A stretch of DNA of 64,000 nucleotides, from positions 161,001 to 225,000 of the forward strand of contig JABMCL010003048.1 of the NCBI GenBank assembly GCA_018857735.1. Reading direction: 5' to 3'. The stretch comes from Alviniconcha marisindica (taxonomy: Eukaryota > Mollusca > Gastropoda > Provannidae). Position numbers and translations under genes: made by a program. The notes beneath the pieces were generated by a model. It was not told the DNA's origin and made no database searches. It was given only the letters and a program-made list of their open reading frames with translations. Of the stretch, positions 35,262 to 47,296 are shown piece after piece. Positions within the stretch are counted from its first letter, which is position 1, and every line of letters begins with the position of its first letter.

Positions 35262-38200
35262 ATGAGTGAATTCAAAATCAGACGTGGGGCGCACCACTGC
35301 GCTGTGTGTGGGGTAAAGAAGGAGACGCCGTCTGGTGATCGACTTGGATTATGTGACACTTGTTTCCCTTTCGCTTTGTTTTGGCAAGGGTTTGTGTTCG
35401 GACACGTTCTGTGTAGACTTGTAGGACAGAGTCGTTCTGATTCCATCTCTGGTAGACACTGTGTAGGAGATCCCATTCCCCCATAACACGCCGCTGACAA
35501 TTTTGAAAACAACATGTTCACCCCGTTTCAGTGCGAGACGGCCAACCCACATCAGCACGACTACGACACGCCCACCCTTCTTCAGTGCGACACGCCCACC
35601 CCACTTCAGTTAAATACGCCCACACTACCCCCGAGACATCCCAACGAGGCCAACTCAAAACCAATTTCCCAAACCAGATCAGTTCCAAACAGACACTTTC
35701 CTCAGACACCTCCTGGCAGCTGATTTTCCAGAAAAAGTGTCTGCTCTAAAACTGGACAGTAATGACAGTCCTGCAGCTGTGTCTACTGATAAATACCTTG
35801 ATAATCTGGTGCAACATGGTGCTGAACTGACCAACAGCAATAATCACAGTGCACTCCATATGCAGGTCATGCCTTTCACTTCACATGATGACAGTGATGA
35901 TCACAATGATGAAGACTGGACTCCACCAACTAATGCCATAGTTGCACATTCTTGTAAGACACAGATACCACACAAACCTGTTGCAAGTGTGAAAGCTGCA
36001 GGTGTCGCCAACAGCAACAAAACACACAGATTATCAAGTGCAGTATGCATCTCTGGTAGACGCTGTGGAGCAGATTTCTCTGTGATCACTGAACCACAAA
36101 AATATGCCATATATGACATGCCCACCTCTCTTGAGGGCAACACACCCACCCCACTTCAGTGTGATAGACCCATTCCAACACCAATTGACAGGCCCATACC
36201 ACCTCCAGGCAACATTCCAACTTCACCACAAAACCAGCCCTCTGTTCCAGATCAGTACCAAACATCCACTTTCCTCAGACATCTTTTGACTGCTGATTTT
36301 CCAGAAAAAGTGTTGATTGTTAAAGTTGACAGTAGTAACAGTCCTGCAACAATGTCTGTTGGTAAGCACCACAATAGTCTAATGCAACACAGTGCTGAAC
36401 TGGATGATGGTAAGAATTGCAGAGCACTCCAGATACAGGTCATGCCTTCCTCTTCAGATGAAGATGAACTGGATGATGATGATGGTGATCATGACAATGA
36501 TGAAGACTGGACTCCACCAACCAGTGTCAAAGTCAAACACTCTTGTCAGACACGGGCACCACGCAAACATATTGCAAGTGTAAAATCTGCAAATGTCACC
36601 AACAGCAACATAACACACAAATCACAACCAGCAGTTTCCACTGTAAACACTGGAAAGGCCACTTCCAGCAATGAAATAGCTAGATCAGAATCCAGGCAAG
36701 ATTGGGCTGAAGCCTGGGTGGAGTCCAACAGTGTTTGCAGTGAGCCTCGTCGGCTGCTGAAGATGAATGCTGTTGCCAGACTAACTAGACTGAAAGTGAG
36801 AGCAGGTACAAATAGAAAGGTTGTGGGCCGAAAATCAACAGCCAGTTTTGGAAGAAATGCTACTCATGCTAAAACCAATAGATCAGTTGTTAAAAACATT
36901 GCTACTTCAGAAGAGAAGTATGAAAAGTGCAAATTCTGTAGCAGGATGATATGTAAAAGGTTTTTAAATCGACACCTACATTTCAAACACCCAGATGTTA
37001 CCACTAACGAACTTGAAAAATGCCAGCATTGCGAGGTGATGCTAAATGTAAAAAACAAAGTTAACTTGCGGCAACACCTGCATGTCTACCATCCATTAGA
37101 GTACAAGTCTGCATGGAGATCTGTGCATGTTCAGTGTAAGCTATGTGATCAAGTGATGTCTAAATGTGGTCTTCCCCAACTTACTTCTGACCTGGAAGCT
37201 AAGGTTGGCGGCTCCACAGGAAGTTTTGACCAGATCAAACTTGTGGTGCCAGTACAAATTCCTGATGTTGAGCGAGTGAAATGTAGTTTGTGTGACAGAC
37301 TAGTTGCTAAGTCCTACCTCCACAAGCACATGCAACGGCAGCACACAGAGGGTGAGGAGAAGCCCACCCATTACCCACAAGCTGGCAGGGGTTATAAATC
37401 AAAGAAATGCAGAAAATGTGTTGAAATATTTGACAAAGACTGACTTGCAGTTGCACATGACTCGGCAACATGAGCGGGAGATGCTTAGCTGTAAGGTATG
37501 CAGCAGGCAGTACCCCTCTCAGGTAGGTCTCTCAGGCCACCTCAAGGTAGCTCATGCCATCAACTCTGTTGAGTGTGAACTCTGTGGCAAAACTTTCTCT
37601 GGGTCACGAAAGACACAGTTCTTGGAACGCCACAGAGCCAAAATCCATAAACTGTTGGAATATATGTGTCACATATGTGGTAAGAGCTTCTCCCTCAGGA
37701 AGAGCCTCACAGCTCATGTTGAAGCCCACAACAGAATCAAGCATTACTTTTGCGAAGTGTGTGGAAAAGGATTCCTGCGAGAGAGTGGACTTTGTCACCA
37801 CAGAAAAACTCATGATGATGATGTGAAGGTCGGAAAGTGAAGGGGTTGAAACCAGCAGTGGGGTGTCGTGGTCAAACACTGACTGTGTGAAACAGTCAGG
37901 GACAGGTAGAAAAGGTGGAGGACAAACATGTGCCACATGCATGGCAGCCAGGGTGACGTCTGTTCCCTGTCCTGTACATGGCCAACCGAAACCAAAAGAG
38001 TTCATTTGTCAAGTGTGTGGCAAGGACTTTGGGTCAGCTCGCTACCTGAAAAACCACTCACTTCAACACAAAGAACCAGGATTTTTTTGTGAAGTCTGTG
38101 GGAAGCGATTTTCACACAAAGGTACTTTAAAAACTCACCTTGATCTCCATGTCGGGAGAACATTTCAGTGTGATTTATGCCCCAAGTCATTTTCATTAGA

Positions 38201-38417
38201 AAAGCATCTCATAAGACACAAACTGAGGCACACATCAACCAGCGTGTCTGTTGAGTGCCCTATTTGTGGGAAAGGTTTGATGAGGAAACATTGCTTGTAC
38301 ACTCACATCAGAACTGTGCACCCTGAGAGTGCTTCTCAGTCAGATGCCAAAACCCCAGTCAAGCTCAACAGAAGCAGAAGAAGTACATGTACAACTGTAG
38401 CTTTGAACAATAACTGA
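35262..38417 (+). pseudogene. ZF2: C2H2 zinc-finger gene with multiple frame breaks
   Basis: The start (35262) gives C13-x2-C16-x14-C31-x2-C34 followed by LFWQGFVFGHVLCRLVG, the module shared with ZF1, ZF3 and ZF4. The frame then meets a stop at 35484. Homology continues through frame 0 (to about 35,630), frame 1 (to 37,443, fingers KCKFC..., KCQHC..., VKCSLC...), frame 2 (37,440-37,840, fingers SCKVC, ECELCGKTF, MCHICGKSF, FCEVCGKGF) and frame 0 (to 38,417, CATCMAARVTSVPCPVH and four fingers ending CPICGKGL..HIRTVHPE). Each break fits a small indel, two near C runs. One finger (QCKLCDQVMSKC) has lost its histidines. It is closest to ZF4 in finger order. Either a decaying gene or assembly indels; introns are less likely because aligned ZF4 is unspliced. 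Confidence 0.75.
35560..36640 (+). repeat. In-gene duplication, 591-bp offset, in the ZF2 linker
   Basis: Two copies of a block with T.FLRHLL.ADFPEKV, KxDS..SPA..S..K, QH.AEL and DEDWTPPT..., then HSC.T and NSN.TH. For example DEDWTPPT falls at 35,911 and 36,502, 591 bp (197 codons) apart. The copy length is a multiple of three, so the duplication arose while the frame mattered or happened to preserve it. Confidence 0.8.
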
Positions 38418-39340
38418 GTTTTACTGGGTGCTTTAATGTAACCAACCTTCTCAAAACGTGATTTGTCAGGTAGATGGAGATCAGAACTAACAGCTACAGT
38501 TTAAGTATTTTTTGAGTAAAATTCCTGTTGAGTTTAATGTTCCAAATTATTACTTTTTGGTGATTGCATCCAATTTTTGTACACGTTTGTGTTGCACTTA
38601 CTGTTTGAAATGTCGTCCGCCTTGTGAAGCAATGTTTTTCCAGTTTCGGACTGGCCTTTGATTATTTTGGAGAAAATTGCCTCCATTGTTTCATTCAGAA
38701 TCCACCATATTGTGTATACATGGTAAGTTTATAAATTTCATGCTCAAAGTTAGCATGACATCTGAGGCTATTATTATTAAACCATACAAAACAAACTTCA
38801 TACGCACTCAGAATATCACTATGCCACACAATGTCACCGCAACATTGGTGCACTACGTGTCTTGGGTTGACATTGGCATAAATTGTGTATCATAGTTTCA
38901 TAAACAGCACAGCCAACAAAATTATTTTTAAAACAACAAGTGACAACAAAAACAACATCTGTGGCTCTTCAAACAGCAAATTCAAGCCAAAGCGATCCAT
39001 TTGTATTTGTATTTTTTAAGACAGTCAAATGAGGGGAAAATTTAGGACACAAAAATGGGAAATTGGCATTTTACTTTGACGCGCTAAGTAAACTAGTCCC
39101 AGTTAGTAAAAAAGAAATTTGAGTAAATTGGGCCCATTTCAGTAGTAAGACGGAAGTCGTAGCAATCAATTTCCGGTGTTGATGGTCGTCCCCCTCCACA
39201 AGAGATGATAGTGTAGTATCACCCAAAAAATGTGTTTTAATGTTACGGGCGAGAGCAAATCTAAATAGCATTTGTACGGTCTACAGTAATCTACTGAGTA
39301 AGACGCTGCCAAACTAGACAAACTCTGCTGAACTATAAAT

Positions 39341-41258
39341 ATGCGTGTAACGCGGTTAGAATCCAAACTTCACGATCGTCTTTACACTCCCTGCTGCATC
39401 TGTGGAAAAGTGAAGGCCGCAGGAGCATGCACCCCTGAGAACATCAGCACATGTGGCGACTTGTGCAAACAGCTGTTTGTCTTTCTACAAGGACTTGTGT
39501 GTGGTAACGCTCTGTGCTATCTTGTTGGACGTTCTGATGGGGGAGGGGTGGATCTTGCCGGTGAGATAGATTTTTGTTACAGCAGAGAGGGCCGCTGTGA
39601 TGCAGCCGGTTTGACGTTGGACACACAGACACTGGGTTGTTTGAAATCAGAATCCAGTGGTATGAGAGTGAATTCTGAGGCAGACTTTGAGTCGACGCGT
39701 GTTGAAGAGTTACTGCAGGTCACATTTGACCAGGACTCGACTGAAGTTCAAAGCGATGGAGACCTAGAATTTGTTTCACCGCTGTCCTCGGTGCCACCCA
39801 CTCCCCCTTTAGGCCAGTCCCCTGTAGGCCAGCTGCCTTCAGTAGACATTCTTAGGCCACATCAAGTTGCTTGCAAAAGGACTAGGCCTGTTGGCCCACG
39901 GTCTGTGAAAACAAACACTGCCAGTTCTGTTAAAAAGAGACACAAGCATAAATATTCTGTTAAAAGGTTTGCTAGTAAAAAGGCACCTTCCAATGCCAGT
40001 GTGACTGCGAATGAGTCAAGATCTGTTGCTCTTCATGGTCATTTATCAAACAAGAGAGAAACAAGTGTAACACTGTCAAGTTCAAGCAACTCTAATGAAA
40101 AGAAACGGGTAGAGTGTGGGATTTGTGGGGAGACATTTATAGAAACTCACTTTGTATGTCCACATGAAGGCCAAGCACATTGAGAGGCTAACAAAGGAAG
40201 AAGTAGACTTGATGTTTTCATGTAGTGAGTGTGATAAAAAATTTGATAAACAGTCACACTTGAACAAACACCTGGCCAAAAAGCACCCCACCTGTGAAAA
40301 GCTGACTAAATCATGTACAATCTGCCACAAAGGGTTTTCCAATCAGATTGGTCTCTCTGTTCACATGCGTCATGTTCACCAAGCACTGAGCCCTAAGGAG
40401 TGTAACTTGTGTGAAAAGACATTCAAGAGTTGCAAGGAGTTAAGTCGACACAAACTTCGTGACCACCAACTACGAGTCCACATTTGCCACTTGTGTGGGA
40501 AAAACTTTGCTTATGGTCATGCCCTCAAGTCCCACCTTGATGCCCATGCGGGTGTGAAAAAACATTTCTGTGAGGTTTGTGGTGAGGGCTTTGTGCGCAT
40601 GACATCTCTTTGTGGTCACAGGGTATCTGCACACTCCAAGAAAGATGACATTGTTTACAAGTGTGAGCTTTGTGAGTCGAGGTTTGACACTAAAGCTTTG
40701 CTGAATAAACACTTGTTTGAATATCACTTTACTGGACCCTATGCCATCAAAGACTACAGAAAACAACTGTCTATGGTAGAAGAACAAAAATGTCAAGTAT
40801 GCAAAGATGCAAAAGACAGTTCTGGCAAATGTTCACTTCATGCTGTGGAAGAAGCTAAAGAATTCATTTGCAGTCATTGTGGAAAAAAGTTTTCCAAATC
40901 TCATTATCTCAAGGCTCATGAAAAACAACACCAGGAAGCCAAGTTTTCTTGTGACATTTGCTGCAAACGTTTTACTTACAAGTGCAATCTGAAGGCGCAT
41001 CGGTCAACACATTCAAGTGACAAACCATTCCAGTGTACCGTGTGCACCAAAAAATTCCGCTTGAAATTCCTGTTGGAGGATCACCAGCGCACCCACAACA
41101 GGGAACTGCTGTTCAAGTGTTACATTTGTGGCAGAGGCCTAACACGCATTCCCAACCTCAAACGCCACATCAGAGTTATGCACCCTGAAGTCAATTATGA
41201 ACAACATGTGTTAGATTTGCAGGAAAAAAATGGGTCTAGATATGCAGAGATAAACTGA
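39341..41258 (+). CDS. ZF3: C2H2 zinc-finger protein, 11 fingers, one single-base frameshift
   Basis: The start at 39341 leads to C18-x2-C21-x16-C38-x3-C42 (extra Cys at 19 and 30), then LFVFLQGLVCGNALCYLVG. A linker follows, and the first finger begins at VECGICGETFIETH. There the frame shifts: ACTCACTTTGTATG needs one T fewer to give ETHLYVHMKAKH, as in ZF1 (KSYLYVHYRAMH). After about 40,150 the other frame carries ten intact fingers to a stop at 41258, with CQVCKDAKDSSGKCSLH between fingers 7 and 8. The finger order equals ZF1. Everything else is intact, so this is a very recent null allele or a base-call error in a T run. Role as for ZF1. Confidence 0.85.
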
Positions 41259-41559
41259 TTTAAAAAAAAAATGCCTGTAGAGAGACTGAACAAGCAAAGG
41301 AAGAAACCCCATACAAACTAATCATTCTAAAGTGTTACTTGTTCTTGTTGCATAAAAAACTACCAAGACTCGGTCTTTCATCCTTAGGCTCTTGTATTTT
41401 TTCACCTATAGCACATGAAAAAAATGTGTTTTTAAGTTACGTAATGATAAATTAGTGTTAGTACTTGGTTACTACTATTGCTGTTTGTGCTAGGTCTACT
41501 GGCTGTCCAGCCATAGCCAAACTAAAATTGATGCTATTTAGTATCATCACTTGAATAAA

Positions 41560-41719
41560 TTATGAATGTGCCAAATGTCAAACTTTGCTTGATGGTACTG
41601 AGCAGTGAGCTTGACCAGTTGTGCCACTTTCACTTTCAGTGATCTTTACCACATTTCACGGTCATAACAGCATCAGACAATTGTAAAATTTAAAAGCAAT
41701 ATTTACAGTAATTATCATT

Positions 41720-41772
<53 letters not shown>

Positions 41773-41990
41773 TTGAGTCAATTTTCATCTGATCCAGTTC
41801 AAACTTTTTCTGGTTTGTGAAGTACTTAGACTTGTTCATGCATTTAAATTTTTGTTGACTTTGGCTATGTTAAAGGAAATCATGGTGCATTTTCCATTTT
41901 AAAAAGAAGTTCCATAACATTCGATTTTGACTTTTCTCAGACACTTTTTCAGCACTTGGGGTCTTTCAATTTTGCATGTTTATAACTGCT
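41560..41990 (+). repeat. Dispersed repeat, copy 2 (related to 32,440-32,830)
   Basis: Collinear with the copy at 32,440: CATAACAGCATCAGACAATTG, TCTGGTTTGTGAAGTACTTAG, TTGTTCATGCAT, GGCTATGTTAAAGGAA, GTGCATTTTC, GACACTTTTTCAGCA and TCTTTCAATTTTGCATG. An (AT)n tract (41,720-41,765) interrupts it. It starts 300 bp downstream of the ZF3 stop. Confidence 0.7.
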
Positions 41991-41999
41991 GTTGATCTT

Positions 42000-43299
42000 T
42001 CTACCTGTTCATACCACTTAAGATGACCATGTCACAGAATTAAATGGTTTAATTATGTAATATATAATACAAAGTTTACAGAACTACTCTAAATGCTAAA
42101 GTAATTGAAACAAAGAGTTGCCAGTTTGATTGAGGTGTAGCTTAAGTTCCTTGACAACATTTCAGAAATGGGAATGTGGGTAGTTTGACTTGCAGTTGCA
42201 CAGTTGTAGTTGCACTGTGCAAGTTAAAAATATTTTTTATAAAAATTCTCACCACTTTACTGTGTGCTGATTAAACTAAGGAAAAGAGTCATCTCAGAAC
42301 CTGTTTTGTCCAGTAGGTCACTAGGTGTGAACAAGAGATCTAAATGATAAAAATTCAAACAAAGTATAACAACTTTTTAACAAGTTTCTCAATGCACTGA
42401 ATGGCCCAGTGCGCTTGGTGAATGCTCACATCACCTGGGTACAGGCCAACAAATGGGGCTGCTGGTATGTGGCAGGCTAGCTGCCAGTCACTCATACAGT
42501 CATAGTAAGTGGCACTGTATGCATGTACATTAGCAAGCTATGGTGGGTCCAGTAAAACAGCATTCACAGATCCAGGTGGCAAATCTGATCGGTGGGGTAT
42601 TTAGATACATATATATAATCCTTTGGTCTTAATGAGACTGAGAGTCAGTTTTTGTTGTGATCTATAGCTTTTAAGTTTTAATTCTGATTTTTGACAGAAC
42701 ATGTTTTGAAAAGGCTAGTTCTGTAAGTGTACAACTACAAGCAACTTCATAGGAAAGAGTGTATAATGTGGAGACTTCTTTGTGCTTGTGAATGCTTTGT
42801 TGTCTCAAGTAGGAATGCTATTTCCAATGCCAGAAATACATATCATTTTGTCCTGCCTGTGACATTACACCTGAATCTTAGTTTAATGTGTACCTGCTGT
42901 GAAATATGGGGCATCCCTTTCCCCCAACCCCCTTTGAAGACATGTAAAATAATGTGTACAATCTTCACCAGCACCATTTTTATGGCTTGTACTTTGCAGT
43001 ATTCTTTTGGTTTGCATGGTGTTCTTTTGGTTTTTTGTGGTGTTCTTTTGGTTTGCATTGAGTGGAATGGGAAAGTATTTTTAAAGTGTGTCAGAAAAAT
43101 GAAACCAAGGGAGACAGTTTTGTGTTTAGAAAAGTGCTGTGATTAGTGTAAAGCCAAACGGGAAATGGCACTAAAAAAAAAAAGCACTTGCTTAGTTTTA
43201 ATCTGTTCTCTTTGATTATATCAGACCTGTAGATGTCATGTCTTGCTTGGGTAATTTCTTTGCCTGAATCGGTGAATTGCATTAATAATGCATATTATA

Positions 43300-43345
<46 letters not shown>

Positions 43346-44460
43346 GTGCATGTTATGTGGTAAGAAATGGATGGGCAGATGATAGTTATTTTGGATGGAT
43401 CAGTTATATGATTGATTTTTAATGCCAAGTCAGGGCTAATGTTGGATGGAAGGCATGCAATCATGCAAAACATTAAAAGCAGCAAAATTTGTCATCTGTT
43501 CTTTGTTATGTTTGCATTTATTGGTCATGTCTGTTTGTCCCCAAAAGTAAATGTTTGAAATGTATAAATATATTCAGTTATAAATGTATTTGTTATTTTA
43601 TAACACAACAAATTTAGAGTTAGGCTGAATTCCACAAAAATTAAGATCATCATTTAGCATATTCTATCCACCACTAATCCAGAGAACTGTACACACATAC
43701 ACACTCTCCACCACTAATCCAGAGAACTGTACACACACACACACACACTCTCTCTCTCATACAATACAAAACTTTTAAGTATTTGATGACAGGTGTGAAA
43801 TTCAACAAAGAACACAGGAATATGAAATTGCCAACATGTACTTTATTCATTTCATGCATAAATGGCTGCAGTGCAAAGTGAAGTATTTACTGGCATTTAC
43901 CAAACCTAGTGAGTCCATTCTTTGAGGTATTGTCATAACTGTGACAAAAGTTGAGGATGAACAGTTCATGTTTGACTACTTTTAAATGTTTAAAGTGTAT
44001 CAAAATGGCACCTGATTATTACATTTTGGCATATTTCACACTTTTTTATATTATATATTATATATATACATTAAAAAAAGTTCATATGTATACATCATTA
44101 CATGTGTTTGTGCTTTTTATCTCAAGTTTTTTCCATGGGATATTCAAACTACTTTTTGCGAGGAAAATTCCCCACCAAGTACTAAATAAACGGGAACTAA
44201 ACAGCAGAAGGAACTTGTTTTCAATGGCCAGTCAATCATCTTGGGAGTGTCTGAATGGAGGACACACCACAGACAGGCCCTACTGATAATACTGGAATAA
44301 AGAATATGCTCAAATTCAAAATGGTTTTATGTTGGCTTACAGTCTAGTTTGTTCAACGTCAGGGTCTTAAAGCGAAAGTCATGTCTAACATGTTCGTTCA
44401 TGCCCTTTTGATTTGGTCTGTGACATTAATATGGACCGTTTTCAAGACCAGACTACCAGT
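42000..44460. other. Intergenic sequence between ZF3 and ZF4
   Basis: Holds a 20-bp tandem repeat of TTCTTTTGGTTTGCATGGTG at 43,000-43,060, (AT)n at 43,302-43,344 and a 40-bp direct duplication (CCACCACTAATCCAGAGAAC) at 43,668-43,735. The 139-codon open frame at 42,727-43,146 has no recognisable domain. Confidence 0.5.
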
Positions 44461-44469
44461 AGTTATACA

Positions 44470-45009
44470 TTATGTAGTACATAGTACCAAGTTACAAGTA
44501 GTCGGTATAACTATAGGGTACTGTGTGTATGCAAGGTTTTGATTTCTTGCCTTATGAGTTGACAGGTCACCAAAGGTTTCCTTTCTGTCTGCATGGAGCC
44601 AGCATTTGTTGTTATCACTGAACCATTTCACTTGTTCAGGCTGGACCAGTGCCTGCAGCAAGACCAGTGGGTGCACAATGAAATTAGGTGCAGCCATCAG
44701 AAAACTACACAGTGTACTTTCAGTTCATTTTAAACACTGGATACTGACGACATTTACCTCACAGTTGATTTTATTTGGGCAGAGGGGGGCAGCGGTATTG
44801 CAAAAGGAAAGGCTGCATAGAAACAATTCTGTGTGCCTTGCTACCTCTTGAGCCAAAATGTGGAACAGTTGAAGAACCTTTTCTTGATCTTGCTTTTCAC
44901 ATAAAACGAGCAATCTCTGCACTGCAGCATAATTACGGGCATATGACACCCATACCTGCAATGTCATGAGCCACATACTTTCAAATATATATTGGAAACT
45001 GTATCCCAT
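44470..45009 (-). pseudogene. Coding-like fragment of unknown family
   Basis: One minus-strand frame stays open from 45009 to 44470 except for a single stop at 44,725. It contains YAAVQRLLVLCEKQDQEK, FHILAQEVARHTELF, IVHPLVLLQALVQPEQVKW and DNNKCWLHADRKETFGD. A possible splice acceptor (ATGACATTGCAG) falls before VWVSYARN. The composition is protein-like, but I cannot name the family. It may be a relic of a transposase or of a retro-copied host gene. Confidence 0.35.
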
Positions 45010-45619
45010 GTTTAGCTTTCATGATTTGATCTTGAATTTATTAGGTTTGTGACAAAAACAAGATGTTTCTAATTTTGGACTAGATTTCCCTCACTGAAGA
45101 ATATACATGCACCACTTGAGTATAACTGTAACAGAAGAAAATGTCTGTTTACAATACATGGCCTGATATGATAAAAAATAAAAACAGATCAATAGTTACA
45201 ACATTTAATAGACTATGTCAGTGTGTGCAGGTGTGTATTGTGTATGTGAAATAATTTGTGTATCTTATAAATAAGTATTATTGTCACACATGTAACTTAC
45301 ATTAGAACTTTTGTCAGCTGCTGCAAAACACTCAAATGATGTGCCTGATATTAATAATAATTTCTAAGGGCCCTACCTATCAAAAATATTTTACCAGCCC
45401 AAGGCACATAAAAAAGCAAGAATAGTAACAACATGCCACATGACAGCATGCTACAAGTACAACATAAAAATCAAGTTATACAGTATGTATCCATCCATTT
45501 TCTTAGCACACATGCATGCAAACTGAAAAGTGTGTGTCAGCTGAGGAATGCAATGCACACGATGGGATGTACAGGTGGGGCATTTTTTGAGACTACATCA
45601 TAGCACATGGAAGAAACTT

Positions 45620-46200
45620 TATATTATATATATATTCAATTCTTTCAGCTCTTGGAAGCCAATGCAGTTTAACCAAGAGTGGTAAAGCACGAGTGTGTTT
45701 AGATGTCTTGAAAATGAATTGCTAAACAATTTTGAAGTTTACCAATGAGCATTTGGGGCATTCCTGAGAAGAGAGACTTACAGTATTCAAGATGTAACAA
45801 TACCAGGGGTGTGACAAGGGTTTTGGTAGCCTCAGCTGTGATGATATGTCTAACAGCTAATTCTGTGTGGCTCCAGGTTGGAAGATGGACAAGTTTTACT
45901 GACTTTTGTTTTATTGAGAGCTGGTCATTGAAAATCACGCCAAGATTCCAGACTGACTCCCAGAATTGAATTTCATTTTGACCAGTTATGATTGAGAGTA
46001 GAAGGCTTGGTAAGTTCTGAGGATCAATGAGCAGTGCTTCAGTTTTTTCATCATTGTAATTTATTTTGCATCATCCAGGCTTTCACACCAGCTACACATG
46101 ACTGCATGTTACTAATCAGAGAGTGAAGATGGTCATGTGACACTGAATTGTACAACTGGCTATCACTGGCAAATTTACTATGGGAAACTTAGTGTCTGTC
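45620..46200 (-). pseudogene. L2/CR1-like reverse transcriptase C-terminal relic
   Basis: The minus strand reads KTEALLIDPQNLPSLL, LGVIFNDQLSIKQKSVKLV, TELAVRHIITAEATKTLV, LVLLHLEYCKSLFSGMPQ and LIGKLQNC. The series KTE.L, LGV.FD..L, L...LDYCN.L..G.P and KLQ..QN.AAR is the end of the RT domain in L2/CR1-type elements. Stops and small shifts show it is inactive. It lies 1.1 kb downstream of ZF4. Confidence 0.9.
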
Positions 46201-46965
46201 AGTGATTTGTGAGAGTGAAGAAGAAGAAACATAAAAACAGTAACTGGAGCCTGTGATATATTCCATAATATTACTATTAGATAACATTTTCCTTATTTTT
46301 TTTATTTTTTTTTAAATCGTGATTCAAGATGGCCTTTCTCAGAAACTACAAAGTGACAAGAGGTTTGATATTGAGCTTGCACTATTGCAGCAAAACAAAA
46401 ACAAATTACCAACACCACCTAACAGTTACCAACCATGACAACAACTCGTCAGCATTACCACAAGTCTTCAAACTGATGAAGTTGGCTGCCTCAACCAAAG
46501 AAAATCATAGAAGTGATCTCAAACCAAAGAATAGGAGAAATCCTAATCTCAGAAAGGAACTTTGAAAGATGACTGCTAATCTAATCCTCTCTATAATAAT
46601 AGTAGTACTATGCATGGTGTTTTGTACTCTGAACAACTTGCACAAGTTTAATTAATAGCATAGTGAGTCTCATTTCTCTTGTACTGAGTGAAAGAAGGAT
46701 GAATTTACAATTACCCAAAAGTCACCCGCCCCCACCCGTCCATGATCTCCTTCTGCCCCCTCCAACTGCTTTTTATATTTGTTGTTAAGCAGTTACTGGT
46801 GATTTATTAAACACCAAGTGCGACTGAATTCCCTTGTCCAGTGGTTCTAGTATTAAGCTAGTTCACTAAAAGTAGTATTTACATTATTGATTTTACCCAT
46901 CTGATCAAAACTCAAAACACACACATTATAGATATTAGATAAATAAAGTCCAATCTCTTCAGAGC
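46201..46965. other. Intergenic sequence downstream of ZF4, no feature recognised
   Basis: A/T-rich sequence. The plus-strand frame at 46,329-46,565 has no family resemblance. ZF4 transcripts may end here or nearer the gene. Confidence 0.4.
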
Positions 46966-46969
46966 TCAG

Positions 46970-47065
46970 GAGCTGTGTGAAAGTCAAGGTGGCTGTCCTG
47001 GGCTCCTGTCCCTAATAAGCCTACAGTTTCTGTGGATGTAAAGCAACACTTAAACAACCAATCTC
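46970..47065 (+). mobile_element. SINE-like 3' module
   Basis: TGTGAAAGTCAAGGTGGCTG, TCCTGGGCT, GTCCCTAATAAGC and TTTCTGTGGATGTAAAGCAA. Homologous to 7,613-7,720 and to the tail of the SINE at 20,936. It lies 230 bp downstream of the ZF4 stop codon, probably in its 3' untranslated region. Confidence 0.65.
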
Positions 47066-47139
47066 TTCTACTTCCAGAGTTTAAAATATTTTTATGATGT
47101 TGATTAATATGAGAGAGGGAGAAGGAATGTCCAAATTGT

Positions 47140-47158
47140 CCCCCCCCCCCCCCCCCCC
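47140..47158. repeat. Poly-C tract (19 bases)
   Basis: Pure C run about 140 bp downstream of the ZF4 stop, poly-G in the transcript sense. Confidence 0.95.
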
Positions 47159-47296
47159 AGGGGGCTTCATTGGGAACTGGGCTGGGATATATATATAAGA
47201 AATAATAGCTGGGGTGAGTCTGAATCTGAATCTGAATATATGCACTATGCTTGCATAGTTTTCTGCACTCAGTGGCTGAAACTCTAACTTGGTGCA

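Noticed and set aside
42727..43146. 139-codon plus-strand open frame
   Set aside because: Contains a 20-bp tandem repeat, has no domain pattern, and lies in A/T-rich intergenic DNA.
43666..43740. 40-bp direct duplication next to (CA)n
   Set aside because: Small local microsatellite-associated duplication, nothing functional to claim.
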